Assembly: GCA_023213395.1 (NCBI GenBank)
Contig: CM041465.1
Coordinates: 112,475,741-112,539,740 of the forward strand
Length of the DNA stretch: 64,000 nt
Direction: 5' to 3'
From: Cycas panzhihuaensis
Lineage: Eukaryota; Cycadophyta
Part shown: positions 30,220-43,199 of the stretch, piece after piece
Position numbering within the stretch: position 1 is the stretch's first letter
How the letters are laid out: each line of letters begins with the position of its first letter
Notes under the pieces: model-generated
The model's database searches: none
Told to the model about the DNA's origin: nothing
What the model saw: the letters and a program-made list of their open reading frames with translations, nothing else
Translations under genes and position numbers: made by a program

Positions 30220-30941
30220 TTCTCCCCCTTAGTAGTCATCATGAACAACTTTGTCTTATCTTTAAGCTTGTGAAATTTAAAATTAAAAAAAACTTTAAAA
30301 ATCTGTCTTTTATCTTGATCATTATTAACTCACCTCGTCCTTTTAGTAATGTGTGTCACTTTACCATTGAGTGGTACAAAAAATATCTAAGTAAATATAG
30401 CTTGATTTGAATGTAAGTGAATGGCTACAATTCTAACTTTATCTCTTAGAACTTTGACTTTATCTTCTAAAATATTTGTGTTGTGAGTGACTATAATATT
30501 ATAAGATTTTTCCCCCTCACATGGAGGATTAACTTCTTGTGTAATAAGATGATCATGTATTTAACTTAAATTTTTCTCCTTGGTCTTTCCAATACAATCC
30601 ACCTGCTCTGGCACATGTCTCATATGCTCAATAATATCAATGTTAAATTCATTTACATTGAGGGTTTCTCCCCCATAAAAAGAATATAAGGTGTCCCATA
30701 CAGTTTTGGAAGTTGTCAGTTCACAAACTTTAAAAAACACATTATCATCTATAGTGAAAAATAATATCTCTAAGGCTTCATTATCTTTTTTAAAGTTTTC
30801 TTTAATATTAAGATTATATTCATCTTGTAAGTATTTCTAAAGATCATTTGTAATCAATTAATTTTGTATTGTTTTATACAATTGTAAAAAATTATGGCCA
30901 TCAAATATAGGGAATTGTATTTTATTTAGATTGATTTCCAT
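30220..30941 (-). pseudogene. Fragment X: copia gag joined directly to a polypurine tract
   Basis: From the ATG ending at 30941 the minus strand reads MEINLNKIQFPIFDG, then KKDNEALEILFFTIDDNVF, VWDTLYSFYGGETLNVNEF and IIEHMRHVPEQVDCIG. This is a UBN2-like copia gag related to that of Copia-III. After one or more stops it passes, without protease, integrase, RT or RNase H, into AAGGGGGAGAA and the LTR. Pol is therefore deleted; the source was either a deletion derivative or a recombinant. Confidence 0.7.
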
Positions 30942-31930
30942 TTTATAGAAAACTTTAGTACATAAAAAATATGGTTTTACCAAGTGAACTTTTTGTACTT
31001 TTCAAAAAAATATGTGGCTTTAGAAGGAATCAAAGAACTCAATAAATTAATAAACTTATAATTTCAAATATATTTTTTGAAAGAACTATGGAAGTAATCA
31101 CAATGCCTTTGAAAAAATGAAACATAGATGCAACTTTTATAAGTGAAATAAGGAAATGAATTTTTTAATAATGATAAATAGAAAAAATGCTTTCAATAAG
31201 TATATACCTTTAGAATAAACTTTGAAATATGCCTTTCAGATATACTTTAAAATATAATGAATATAAGAGCAAATTTTACATGTAACTAAGATCTTTTTAA
31301 CTATACAAATCTGAAATAAGACTTTTGATGATAAAAAATAAAGAATCCTTAAGCTTTTGATCTTTTAAATAAATAACCACAAATTTGAATAAGAATATGA
31401 CTATCTTTTTAATGCAAGAAATACTTTTGTCTTAATAAAGATATATAATGCTAAAAATTTGAAATATATAAGTATATTTTCACTTTAGAAAAATGAAGAA
31501 AAAACTTCAAAAAAATTGAATTGTACCCATTTTATGTTGCAAGACCACTTGGCTTGTCACTTGATTGAGATGTATATGATTAATCTCTGCTATAAATCAG
31601 CTTAAAAGGAAGTTATATGAAATTCAAATGGAAGCCTCAAACATATATTATAAGTGATCAATAAGAAATGAAATAAAGTACTCCTTAAGAAAGGGTTTAG
31701 AAGACAAGCTTGTCGGGATATCTTGAATGCTCAAGTTGAGCGGCTTCAAAGCTTAGATTATTGGCCTGTTGCTCAGATTTTAGCCTGTTAAAGTTTTTTT
31801 TGATAAGAAAGAAGATTTATTAACATCTGAAGCAGATCTACTCACAACAAGAAAATATTGGTTATATTCATTTTCTATAAAGTTTATTAACAGTTTCTTA
31901 TATTATTTTTTATCAGAGATCTGATTATTC
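30942..31930 (-). other. AT-rich leader of Fragment X
   Basis: Noncoding on both strands. Near 31690-31750 the minus strand reads GCTCAACTTGAGCATTCAAG and then AAGCTTGTCTTCT. Similar blocks lie in the Copia-III leader (24450-24500) and at the end of Fragment Y (35255-35280). No 5' LTR for Fragment X could be found to its right. Confidence 0.45.
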
Positions 31931-31964
31931 TTGATTTATATTTATAAAATAACAAATATTTTCC

Positions 31965-32530
31965 AGATCTATATAGGAGCATAACTGTAATCAATAAGTA
32001 CCTAAGATTTCATTACTCTAAGAAGTTTTATCAACAAGTTATATATATTTTTATCAAATACTTGGCCATTTTTAGCGTATTTTATCAATTTATTTAATAT
32101 TTTTTTAAATCTGTATATGAGCATAGCTATAATTAACAAATATTCAAGATTTTATCACTCTATAAAGTTTTTATCAATAAGATCTACATATTTTGTTAAA
32201 TATTTGATCATTCCTGATGTATTTTATCTATTTATTCAATATTTTTTCTAGATCTATGTAATATTTTCTCTAGATCTGTATATTTTGTTAAATATTTGAC
32301 CATTTTTTGGTATATTTGGTCTATTTTTTAAATATTTTCTCCAAATCTGCATATTTTGTTAAATATTTAACAATTTTTTGTATATTTGGTCTATTTATTC
32401 AATATTTTCTCTAGATCTATGCAATATTTTCTCTAAATCTGCATATTTTGTTAAATATGTGACCATTTTTGGTATATTCGGTTCATTTATTCAATATTTT
32501 TTCTTACGTCTATGCAATATTCAGTGCATA
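31965..32530. repeat. AT-rich degenerate tandem repeats
   Basis: Units of about 142 bp start near 31965, 32107 and 32250 (AGATCTATATAGGAGCAT / AAATCTGTATATGAGCAT / AGATCTATGTAATATT). From 32185 a shorter unit of 70-95 bp recurs (ATATTTTGTTAAATATTTGA... then ...TTGGTATATTTGGTC). More than 75% A+T. It may be leader repeat expansion. Confidence 0.6.
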
Positions 32531-33905
32531 TTTAACCTAACGAGTTTCCTGGAGAAGTTATACTACAACCGATCTTTCTACTGGAGAAATTGGTTTAAAA
32601 TTTTGCCTTGTGTGGAAGAAGATCTCGTCCTTAGAAGATAATCTTCTACAAACTCGTCACTGTGACATTACTAGGTTAAGCTTCTTCATATTTTTTTATA
32701 CAAATATATAATTTTTTAAAATATTTCTTCGTTATATAATTTTTTATATGGTATATATTACCTTGTTCCCATATTAAGCTTGATTTTTTGGCTAAAAATA
32801 GTCCCCCAACCTTTTCCAGTTTTTGTATTCGTTATTTTTTACTTCATGCTTCTAAGTTTCTTAAACAATATACTATGTACTCAACTATTTTTCAAACTTT
32901 CAGTTCCTCTTTCTTTGTAATCCTAAATATATATCCAAACTGTGTGCTCCTATCCAGTTTCAAAGATTTATCGATAGGAAGATGTAGATCATTTGCAGCT
33001 TACTAGTGCATTTTTCGTATTTTTTCTCCTCTGACCGATTCTTTCTGTCTCCACTCTTACTACATTTGAGTTTGGTCAAAAATTTTTAAAAGATTATAAA
33101 AAAAAATTCAATTGTTTGCCCACAAATATTCCCCTACGGTAGATCTGGGGTAGATTCCTAATGTAACATAGTCACATATGTCCAATCTCTAGGAAATATA
33201 ACTCAGCTTTGCTCCTTCCCTACTCATCTTTCCATTGCTAACAAGGTGCCTTGACACTGCCTGCCATTGATTTTGAATCTCCTAGCCACTGAATTTAGCT
33301 ATTACTATTGATATTTTCTTTGAAAATCTTAGAGGTTTGATATTGCTAGACCATTGTGCTTCACGTTCCTTTTTACCATAGTCTCTTTTCGTTGTGGTGG
33401 TGTCGTGTCCATCTCCTACTCCATGCAATTAAATTGAAGTCTTCGGTATCGTATCTCTTAAGCTCTACTGGTAACAACTGAATATTATTATAGGTCGATG
33501 ACTTTCCATGGAATGCCAGACTCTCAAATTTTGTCAAAAATCTAATTAATTCCTCCTGGTGCACCCAATGGTTGGTTCTCCTATGCATACCATTGAAATT
33601 GGCAAAGAGAAGAATCACCTTGAAAATGTACAGCCCTGCAGAACGAGGATCTTTTTGGAGTCCACCAAATACTAAATATAGATTTTTTACTCTATTAGAA
33701 CTAGAGTAGCATACAGGCACAACAATATGTTGTAAGGATAAAACTGGTGCTCTCTGATGATCCAGCATAACCATCTTAAACCAGAGCCGTTCTAGTAATA
33801 GAAGAGCCCGTTTTCATTTTTCTTTTTTTATATATAAAATATTTATATATATTTGTTCTTAATAAGTGTAACCATAATTTTTCTTCCAATTTTCATTGAT
33901 CCAAT
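32531..33905. other. Unrecognised stretch before Fragment Y
   Basis: No family recognised. The minus-strand ORF 33373-33774 (133 codons) has no motif I know and no supporting copy. The part just before 33909 could be the LTR of Fragment Y but no partner exists. Confidence 0.3.
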
Positions 33906-33908
33906 AAT

Positions 33909-35294
33909 TGATATCAGAGTGTAGGATCTGTCTTTGTTGTCTGCATGATCACGATGGTGGCGATAACATATCCTTCCTTCATGTATTTCTTTTTTTATTT
34001 TTTATTTTTTTATAAAGATTTTTAGAAATTAAATTAAATTAAAATATTTTAAGTTCTGGGGATTAAAAGACCCTAGCCCCCTTTGACACTTAGCTCCTGA
34101 TCATATTAATCCCTCATGTGACCATCTTCCAGTAGAAAAAAGGGCCAACATAAACTTTATAATATTTTTCTTTTTATCTTTTTTAAATTTTCATTAAAAC
34201 ATAGGGTACCTGACTAATTTTTGCCATATCTGTTGACTGGGTTATCGGTTTCTAAAAAAGCCTATTTTGTTAAGTCCATAATTTTTTGAGGTATAATTTC
34301 AATTGGTCATTTTCCATAGTTAGAGTTGATTTGACCTACTTTCGATTAATTTAAAGTCAATCATTTATTTTCAGTCTTTTAAATTATTTTACACAAAATA
34401 TTTTTTATATCAAATTATATTTTATCACTGAGAGATTATTTTTTACTTGGATCTACTCTGTAGTAACCTATTTTTAGTAAACTTCATCATTATCTACTCA
34501 TTTTATTTTTTAGCATTTGTTTTAATCATTATTTTAATCGGTGAAAGTGACACTTTAGTGTTTTTTAACATATTTCAATAAAAAGTGCTACTTACATTTT
34601 CAGTTATATCTTCTCAATCGGAAATTAGATTTTAAAACTGTAAGATTCTTTGGAATTCTAATTTAGAGAACTACTGCCTAAAGATGTTTTTTTCTTGATC
34701 TGACTCATTATCTTACAAGTTTAAGCAGGTCAAAGTTGACCTTGTTTTACTAGCTATTTTATTAACCTTAGCAAGATACTATTTACAATTTCTTTAATAT
34801 CTTGAGCTTCATAGCTCAGAATTGAGTACCGTCTAATTCTAATGAAAGCTTTTTTAGATATCTATAGTTTTAAGTTATTTTTATTTCATTTTGAGTCTAT
34901 TTTATAAGTGCTCTAAGCCCTCAAAGTTGAGGTACATAATAGCTTCCAATTTGTCATTATTACATATTTTTATATATTATTTCTCAAGTTTTTCAACTAA
35001 AAAATATATTAAGCAGCTTTCTACACTATATTTGATTATTTTACATTGTTCTATAAGTTGTTTACTAGTATTTCATAATATTTTAAGCTCGAGGCTCCTG
35101 TTAAGCCTCAAAATGAAGACTGTATCTTTGGTACATTAAAATCTTGACTTTTGGAACCCATTTTTAAAATGATCAATTTCATTAAATAGATATTTCACTG
35201 ATCTTCAAATTGGTATAATTTCACCTTATTTTGACATTATTTAGTACATCTTTAAAGCTGCTCAACTTGAGCATTCAAAATACCTCAATACTAT
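33909..35294 (+). other. Fragment Y: primer site and leader of a Copia-III-like element
   Basis: TGATATCAGAGTG at 33909-33921 resembles the tRNA-iMet primer site. The following 1.4 kb is related to the Copia-III leader 23400-24480: both have CTCCTGTTAgGCTCC-type and CCCATTTT(C/T)AAAA blocks, GACATTATT and a final AAAGTTGA or CAACTTGAGCAT block, at similar spacing. It ends abruptly where Copia-II resumes. Coding parts are absent. Confidence 0.55.
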
Positions 35295-36012
35295 CATATT
35301 TTATCTCATTTATGAAAACCCTTTTTAAGGTGCAGAAAGACAAGAGTAAGTCTTTGCTTTATCCCATTCATAAAACCCCCTTTATAGATGTGAAAGGATA
35401 AGGGTTATACCATTTTAGAAAATCAAAACCTATAAAAACCGAAAAGGGTATGGGAGATGACCAAATAGTATATAGAGACTTAGTAGATTATAGCTACAAA
35501 ACTTATTATAATGATTAGTTATCTAGCTTCATTCAAAGAGCCACATGAGCTAGGTTAGTAGGTTATAAAGCATATGGATTTTCTTCCCCATAAGGGTTTT
35601 CTATAAAAGTATCATAATAGTTTAGTTTGTAAGATGCTCAAATGAAAACCTCATAGGATAAAATAAAATAGGATGAAATGACCTTCCATCATTAAGTGGG
35701 GGATTGAAATGGGTTAATGACACAATGTCATTACATTAGTTTATTATTCCAAAAAGGGTCTGAAGTGATCTTTAAATTATATCACTTAAGTGAAATGCAC
35801 TTTCATATGCATTATGTATAATTTCATCTCATTAGGGAAAAACCTAATCCTAATACACTCTCTCGTCAATATAAAGTAAAAGCTTAATGAAGAAGGCTCA
35901 TTCTTACCTACCTATTTAATGAGAGTTACTCTTTTTCTATCAAGTCTCTCTTGCTCCCATATTTTCCTTTATGCATAATACATGGAGATGAAGGCTAGAT
36001 CCACTCCTTTTA
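35295..36012 (+). mobile_element. Copia-II 3' UTR and 3' LTR
   Basis: Continues Copia-II from 21980 by comparison with Copia-I 17005-17713. It has the two-unit repeat (35304, 35362), a CCAAATAGTATATAGAGACTTAGTAGATT block, polypurine tract 35694-35704 (AAGTGGGGGAT) and an LTR at 35705-36012 beginning TGAAATGGGTTAATG. The LTR is more diverged than those of Copia-I and has lost the exact CA end. Confidence 0.8.
35705..36012 (+). repeat. Copia-II 3' LTR
   Basis: About 308 bp, matching Copia-I LTRs along its length, with a TATAAAG box near 35870 and a short insertion near 35830. The end (near 36012) is placed by analogy. The 5' LTR lies left of the window. Confidence 0.75.
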
Positions 36013-37325
36013 TGAAGCATATTACTACGTATTTTAGAAGACTTAAAATTTGTGTAACTAGATTTTAAAATCAATTATTAATGAAAATCCATAGCAAAAT
36101 GCTAAAAATGGAAAATAATATCTATTAAATGATTAAAATTTAAAAATTAAAATTTTTAATTCAATTTTTTTAAGAAAAAATGGGGGAAAATAAAGAATCT
36201 GAGATAAATATATTTGTAAATGCCATGGACAATGTTCATTTAACACCTCCTTTTTAAATTAAAAAGTAATTATAATCTTTAATTCTATCATTATTAAAAT
36301 ACACTAGAAACGTATGATTAAAATTGATACTTTTGAGAGTCAAAATATTTACATTAACTTAAAAAGAAAAATATAAGTAGATTCTTATCAATTAAAAGAT
36401 GATTTATTGGTGAATGATTCCATAAACACCGTAAAAATTAAATAAGCAAACCATAATACTTGAAATGACTTAGTATGTATCAACTTTAAATCTTACCAAC
36501 TATGAAGAGACTCACTTGTGTTCTTCTCTCAATCCAGTTCAAAATCTTAATCCCCTTAAAAGCATAAAGTGAAGGACTAAAATACATAAATGGTATTTTT
36601 TTTCCTTTGATTTGGGTTAGATATGGTTTCTTAAGTTATTAGGTAAGTGGATATTCTTTAAGAAATTAACAATGAATTATTCATAAATAGAGAAATATAA
36701 GTGAAAGTAAAATTAAGTGTTAACTGCCCATGGCTTTTATTAAGAATTAATATTCACAAATATAAATCATAACTAAGATTACCTTAACCACCATATAAAG
36801 AATGACAACATCATATAATGGATGGCTTAACCCATCCTAGATGTCATGTGTAAATAAAGAATCATAGAGTCTTTTAAAAGCCAAAATAACATCTTATATT
36901 AGGATGCACAAAACCACAATGGTTCTTTAACTTCAAGCATAAACAATAAGAAATATAGCAACCAAGCTTTAACTTTATTAATATTAGAAACATAATTATA
37001 ACTTAGATTACTTGAGAGTACTTTAAGCAAAAACAAATACTAAATGAACACCTTGACCTTAAATATGAATATAAGGCCTCTTTACAACAACTCTCATTTA
37101 TAAGAAAAATAAACTCAGATTCTATTAGTGGGCATAAGTAGCCTACATACATAAATTAATAACTAATAATAACTAAGCCCACATAAACAAATTAATAACT
37201 AACACTAACACTTTATTGATAAACACTCTAAATGCTAGATTAATCTACTCCTCTTATAGAGAGTCTTTGAAGAAAATAAGGAGATGCAAATAGTTCTTAA
37301 TAAATTTCATTGACTTCTATGTTGT
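36013..37325. other. AT-rich stretch without recognisable features
   Basis: Between the Copia-II LTR and the Gypsy-B LTR. No ORF, LTR or tRNA seen. It may be the left half of the sequence into which Gypsy-B inserted (the right half being Gypsy-C), but I could not show this. Confidence 0.4.
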
Positions 37326-40300
37326 TGTTTCCTGACTACCGAGAATATACATGGATAACGCCTCTTAGGCATTACATCTTGACCCCTCCCCCTACTCATT
37401 TCATGACATGGTGATATGCTTTATGGTTACATTTGGTGTGGCATTATTATATAAGTATTCTTAATGCTTGGTTTCTCTGCCTATTCTATGCCTATGACTA
37501 TGATCTAGCCTATGACAACTCAGAACCATGGTCCTATGGCACCGCACAACTCCTTGTGACACCTCCCTAGCACTCTCAAGTACTTGTAGGCCGCTGCAGC
37601 CCACCATTTACTCATGTTTAGTATGTTACATGATCTCTATGATATCCTTTTGGATCAATTATTATTTTATATATTTTTACATCCCTTATTGGGGCCTATT
37701 TTTCAACCTTTTATATATTTGGGAGGCCTCACCACTACCTAGAGGTCCTTTAAAACCCTTACCAATCTAGTAAACCTTGTCATTATACCTCACAACTCAT
37801 ATTTTAGGGATCTCTTAGGGTCTTTTTTATTTTTCTCTATGTTTAGCCTGCACTATGATAATATTTATAGTACCATGTTAATAATCATGGTACCACAAAG
37901 TTTGTCATGGGGCGATAGTCAATTAACTGCCATGGCTAGACAATGGCAAGTTTCACATTTATTACAAAATTGACACATGGTAGGGAGCCTCTTCCTACCC
38001 AAAGAAAAAGCTAATCACTCAAAAACCCTAACTGCAATATAAAAACCTAATTTCAAGTTCATTTTATCTCTATTGACTCTCCAACAAAGAAAAAATACCT
38101 CTCTTCTATTATTTTCATCCTCCTTCTCATACTTCTCTTTCAAGAGGGCAAAAACCCTAATATGCAAGTCTAAACTAGACCTCTCTCAATAGGTTCTTCC
38201 TCTCTTGTTCTTAATCCAATAGTAGTAGTAGGATTCCAAAGCTTCGAGGCTCTTTCTCCCTTACAAAGACTCCCTTCTTCACCCAATAGGAAGGATTATG
38301 AGCTCTTCATGCTTGTTGATGAGGTAACACCTATTTTGCCTTAGTTTTATGACTAAAAATAGGTCTTTGTCTATTATCTTATCCTTCAACAAGTTTATTT
38401 TATTTAGCAGGATCATTTATTATATGTTTTAGCATATATTTTACTTCTCTTTGGTGGCCAAAGGAAGGCAAACCCTTCCTTCCCTTATTAGCTTACACCT
38501 TTAAATCCCTTGGATCCTCCTTAGCTAACAACTAGATAGATTTTTTGATATTTTAGAGAAGGAGGAGAGGAGAAAATAACTAGAGTTCTAACTCCTAAGG
38601 CTACATCCTCTAGGGCAGCCCCCTAGTTCTCAAAGTTTCTTATATCATATCTACTCTACAAGGTACGAAACCCCCTTGGGTATGGGTCTTACTTTTGATT
38701 ATAGTGTTTACAACACTTGCAATGCTTGCACTCAACCCATACATATACCATTTACTAATAATCTCTACCATTTACTTTCCCTTTTCATAATATTTACATT
38801 TTCCTTGTATATTTCATAAAATCTATAGCATTTATAACTTTTATAACATTTGCAACATTTACAACTTTTGTATCATTTAGAACTTCTTACAAGTTATTTT
38901 GGTTTTAGGTTACTCAAAGCTTTTGGTCTCTATTTAAACTACTCATGTAGTATCCAAGTATATAGGAGGTGGTACACTTGATGGAGCTATCCATTCTAAG
39001 GCTACCCTCTTCTTCACCCTCAAACCCCCCTCTTTTCCCTAAAAGGTTCTATGAAATATCATTATACATAGGGAATATTATGTATCATCTTATTTCTTTC
39101 TTTCAAGATATAAAGTAAACTTTACTTTCACTTTGGTAAGGCACACACACACATCAATACAAATATGTATGTGCATGCACCTGTTTGTTGTTGAAGGGTT
39201 TTATTTATATGAGAAATACAACTCTTCTTGAGTAAGCAAGATCGCATTACATCCAAGAGGTATGTTCATCTATTTTACATTTATGTTCCTTTGAATCTTC
39301 CTTTTAAGTTCCTTGTCTTTTAATAACATACTTAAGGAAGGCAAGGGAGCCCCACTCATGACTTCATTCATAACATCCACCATGACTTGGAGCATGAGGC
39401 AACGAGCAAAGGGAATGCGAGAAGAAGAGAATGATGCTTCACCAACTAGTTTACTTTCTACTGCACTCTCTCTAACTCTATTCTCTCCCTTCCTTCTTTA
39501 GACTTCTCCTTTTTTTGTCCCAAAATAAACTTGATTGTATTTGCATAAAAGTTGTGATTATCCCCATGCATATTAGAATTCAAGAAAAGGAAATGTAAAA
39601 GGAAGACACACCTACTTGCTTCTTTATCCTATATAGACATACAAAGATCCTATTCTCCTTTCTCAGTTTGTACAAATATAAGAAGACAATCTGAATAAGT
39701 ATATTCTCTTCCTTCTTCTTAAGAAAGAAACCAAATAACTTTCCTTCTCTTACTATCCCCTCCCTTTGCATTATGCATTCATATAGAAGTATAGGGGTGG
39801 AGTTAGGAAAGTGTGATTTCATTAGGAGCATTACTCTTCTTTCTTACATTCCAAGGAAAGATTACATAGATCACTTATGCTCTTTCTCTCCCTTACAACC
39901 CCTTTTTCCTTTAAATCAATCTTATTTTAATAAAACAAAAGAGAGTGAGGATAGGGGAGAGAGAGAGAGTTCTCATTGGTTTACATTCTTTTTAGGATCA
40001 ATATTTTAGACCTTTTCACCATTTCATCCCAAAATTGAGATAAAAGAACACCATCCAAACTCTTAGCATAGTTGAGCAACCCTCACTTTTATCTCAAACC
40101 CTAAAGGCATCCCCTTTAGGTGATCCCAAACATAGCTTTCTAATAGCCTTACCTTTTGGATTTGGTCCTTACACATACCAAATCTCTTTCTTACACCCCT
40201 ATAATTAACCACTTCCTTTTCTTACTTCTTATGTTCCTACCTTACTAAGATCCCTTCTTTCTCCCCCACCTCTTTTTTGGAAGAGTGTATTTTCTCTCCT

Positions 40301-40565
40301 CCCTTTCACCATTCATATAGGAGAGTTCTCTCTCAAGCTATGTGGTAAAACGAGGATGCCCTTTCCCAACCTAGATCCTATAAGGTATCTATCAAAAGGG
40401 AAGGTCTTATGCACTATTTGTGGGTCTTTGAACCTGCATTCTGACACATATATGGCCTTTGTGGGTGATCTATACCTTCTCTTGAAGACCCTTAATCCCC
40501 TTTTGTAGTTATAATGCTGAATTAGGTGTCCTTGCCCTTAGTAACCCTCTAGATGCATGCTTTCA
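37326..40565 (+). repeat. Gypsy-B 5' LTR, 3240 bp
   Basis: Begins TGTTTCCTGACTACCGAGAA and ends GCATGCTTTCA directly before the primer site. It matches 57557-60823 and, reversed, 18188-21441. It includes an ATAAAAACC block near 38038-38046, kept near 58290 and a possible TATA box, an (AC)n run near 39145, and a palindrome GTACCATG/CATGGTAC at 37870-37893. Confidence 0.88.
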
Positions 40566-40566
40566 C

Positions 40567-40583
40567 TTGCAACCATACTGGGA
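40567..40583 (+). other. Gypsy-B primer binding site, mutated
   Basis: TTGCAACCATACTGGGA, aligned to TGGCGACCATACTGG of Gypsy-A; the changes look like C to T on either strand. Confidence 0.6.
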
Positions 40584-40728
40584 ACCCACTAGTAAGGGAA
40601 ACATTCTAATTTCCCTCATGTTAGTATTACCCTTCTCTTTTTCCATCTCTTTCTAGATTTGTTAGGCAACCCCCAACATCTTTACTCCACTTATCTTTCT
40701 CTCATCTAAAGTTCTAGGAGGAACTTGA

Positions 40729-43090
40729 ATGCGACAATTTTCTCATCATTTATGAGGTCTCCCTTTGACTTTGGAAAAACCCCCTTATTGTCCCCTTCCT
40801 TTGTCCAATTTTGAATCAATCATGGAAGGATTTTCATCGGAATGGGCTTCTCATGACTATGTCTCTAAGACTCAACCACAACTCTCAACTTTCTTCCAAG
40901 GTCCCATCCAAGAGTGTGATGACCCTATCTTTTATTCGAGTGATTAGGAGCATCTAAGTTTCCATCATCTCCCCATGCATGATATGGGAGTGTCATCCTC
41001 CATGCGGTTGTACCATCTTGGTGAGGGTACCCATGATGATCAACTTATGGGGTCTACTTTATGTGAGGATCCTTACACCTCATATAAATAAGTAGAAACA
41101 CCTCCCGTGGATGTTGTTGAAGCATTATACCAATGCTTCTAGGCCATAAGCCTCTAACCACTTCTAAAGTGGTTGGAAAGCATCCTGCATAGTGTAGCAC
41201 CTCCTTCTTCCTCATCTGAGCCTCCATGTTCCTCCCACTCTATATTAATGTCTACGGTAGGACCATCTTCTAATACCTCTTCTTGTTTATACATCCCTCA
41301 TATTTTAGAGACCACCCAAGGTATACTCACCTCCCAAATTAGGTTGAGTATACCTCCTCCTAGTCTAGTGACCATGCCCCAATTGACCATGCTTCATCCC
41401 TCTTTTATCCGACCAAGGGGACCCTTATATCCCCCTCCTTCAAGCCATGTGGGACACATTCCCATACATCCTCAACCTTAATCTAGGGATCATTCTCTTT
41501 ACCTACCCCTAGGATATACATCCCAACCATAAGGGCATGGAAAGGAAACCCCCCTTCCTATTTGTAGGGTGGACTACCTCCACCCATATGGTGTCACATC
41601 TCCCACAAGTGGCTCATATGTGAAAAATCCCATTCCACACCCATCCATTACATCTTTGCATGTAACCTCGCATGTGATGCCTTCACAAGGAGGATTGACT
41701 CCTCCCTAAGGCTCTTTCCTCAAGTCCCCTCTCAACAAGGGGCATATCCTCAAGGAGGAGTGGGTCCCTCTTGCCCATTCACCTCTTTTTTAGTTCCTTC
41801 TCATTTGGGAGTGGTTCCCTCACATCAAACATGAGGAAATCTATATCCTTCCTTTAGTCAAACCTCTCATGGGGGGTTTGGATATCCATGCCTACCTCCT
41901 CCTTCTCTCATCGGCCAATCAACTCAACTAAGAGTTCACCCCTTCATTATCTATACATCAACCCCTTTATCTATCGAGGTGATAAAGACCAACTTATCAC
42001 TTCATCCTCCTAATGTGCCTAAATTTGATGGGACCTCATCAGAAGACCCAACTGAACATGTCAAGAATTTCTCTATAGCATGTATCGATTATTGGGCTTA
42101 TGACCACATTTTGATTAAACTTTTTCCACAATCCTTACGGGCGGGATGCCCTTAAATAATTTTACCACCTCCCTGCCCAATCTATCCATTCATTCTAGTA
42201 GCTTGTAGATGAGTTTGTCAACTATTTTAACGTTACTCATCCTTTCGAGAGCAGAATGAAGGCTTTGCTTTCACTTAAACAAGGTCATGATGAAATGAAC
42301 CATGACTTTGTGAGACACTTTCACAACCTTCTTCACTCTATGAAGGCCACATTGCCTAAGGAGTTGAAGAGGGATATCTTCATGAATGCCCTCCATCCTA
42401 AGGTCTATGTTAAGGTCCTCAAAATGGGGGCAATAATGTGTGACTCTGCCATAGCTAAATGCTTAGTCCTTGAAGCCATTGAGATCCAAGTAGGTCTCAA
42501 GAAACCTCTTAAACCATCACAACGATGAGAGGTACCCCCTTTGTCATGTGACCTAAGACCCCAACAACCTCAAAAGTCTTATACTCAGTCAATGGAGAAG
42601 ACATTAGATCATCTATCTTCTACCATATATTCCTTCAAACATATGATAAAGGAGTTGAAGCTCCAAAGTCCCTCTCCACCTTCACACTCTCATAGACCTA
42701 TCCATAAGGCCTCTTAAGTAGCACCTCCTAAGGATGGAAACACCCACTCCTCTCAGACTAGGAAGACCAAACCTTCTATAGATAAGAAGTGGTTTCCGTC
42801 CATGGTGACCACGTCCATGAGGACTAGCAATCTCAGATGAAACATCCTAAACCTGACCCACTTCATGATCCCTCTTCTAGATGAGCATACAAGTCCAATT
42901 TGGATTAGTCTATCTATAAGGATGCCTTCCCTAAATATGAGGAATAAGACCAACACACCCATAATAGGGGGAACTAAAATAGCCTGTGATCTCCTAACCC
43001 TTCTTCCATACAAACAAAAGGGAAATAGACAAGAAGTTCTTCCTCTCCTCCTAGTTCCTGCCATCGAATCTCTTTTCCCCTTAATCCCAT
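40729..43090 (+). pseudogene. Gypsy-B gag
   Basis: ATG at 40729 gives MRQFSHHL, then after a stop GLPLTLEKPPYCPLPL and DPIFYSSD (to 40947). The variable Ser/Pro part is 41173-41481. The core reads PNVPKFDGTSSEDPTEHVKNF and IDYWAYDHILIKLFPQSL near 42018-42150. After a frame change come MKALLSLKQGHDEMNHDFVR and LPKELKRDIFMNALHPKVY (42256-42528). A degenerate CxVHGDH-like nucleocapsid part follows near 42785. Same domain order as Gypsy-A. Several stops and frameshifts. Confidence 0.8.
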
Positions 43091-43199
43091 AACAAGGGAA
43101 AGAGAGTCATCTAAATACTTGAGACCACCACCTTATATACTCAACTAGATCCTCCCATAGATAACCTGACTTTTGAAATTCCTCCACTCTCCAAGACCA

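Noticed and set aside
31930-32530. Possible CRISPR-like or satellite array
   Set aside because: Repeats are degenerate, adjacent and AT-rich with no unique spacers; not CRISPR, and too short to call a satellite.
33373-33774. 133-codon minus-strand ORF
   Set aside because: No motif, no copy in the window to show coding conservation, and it sits in retroelement debris; length is possible by chance.
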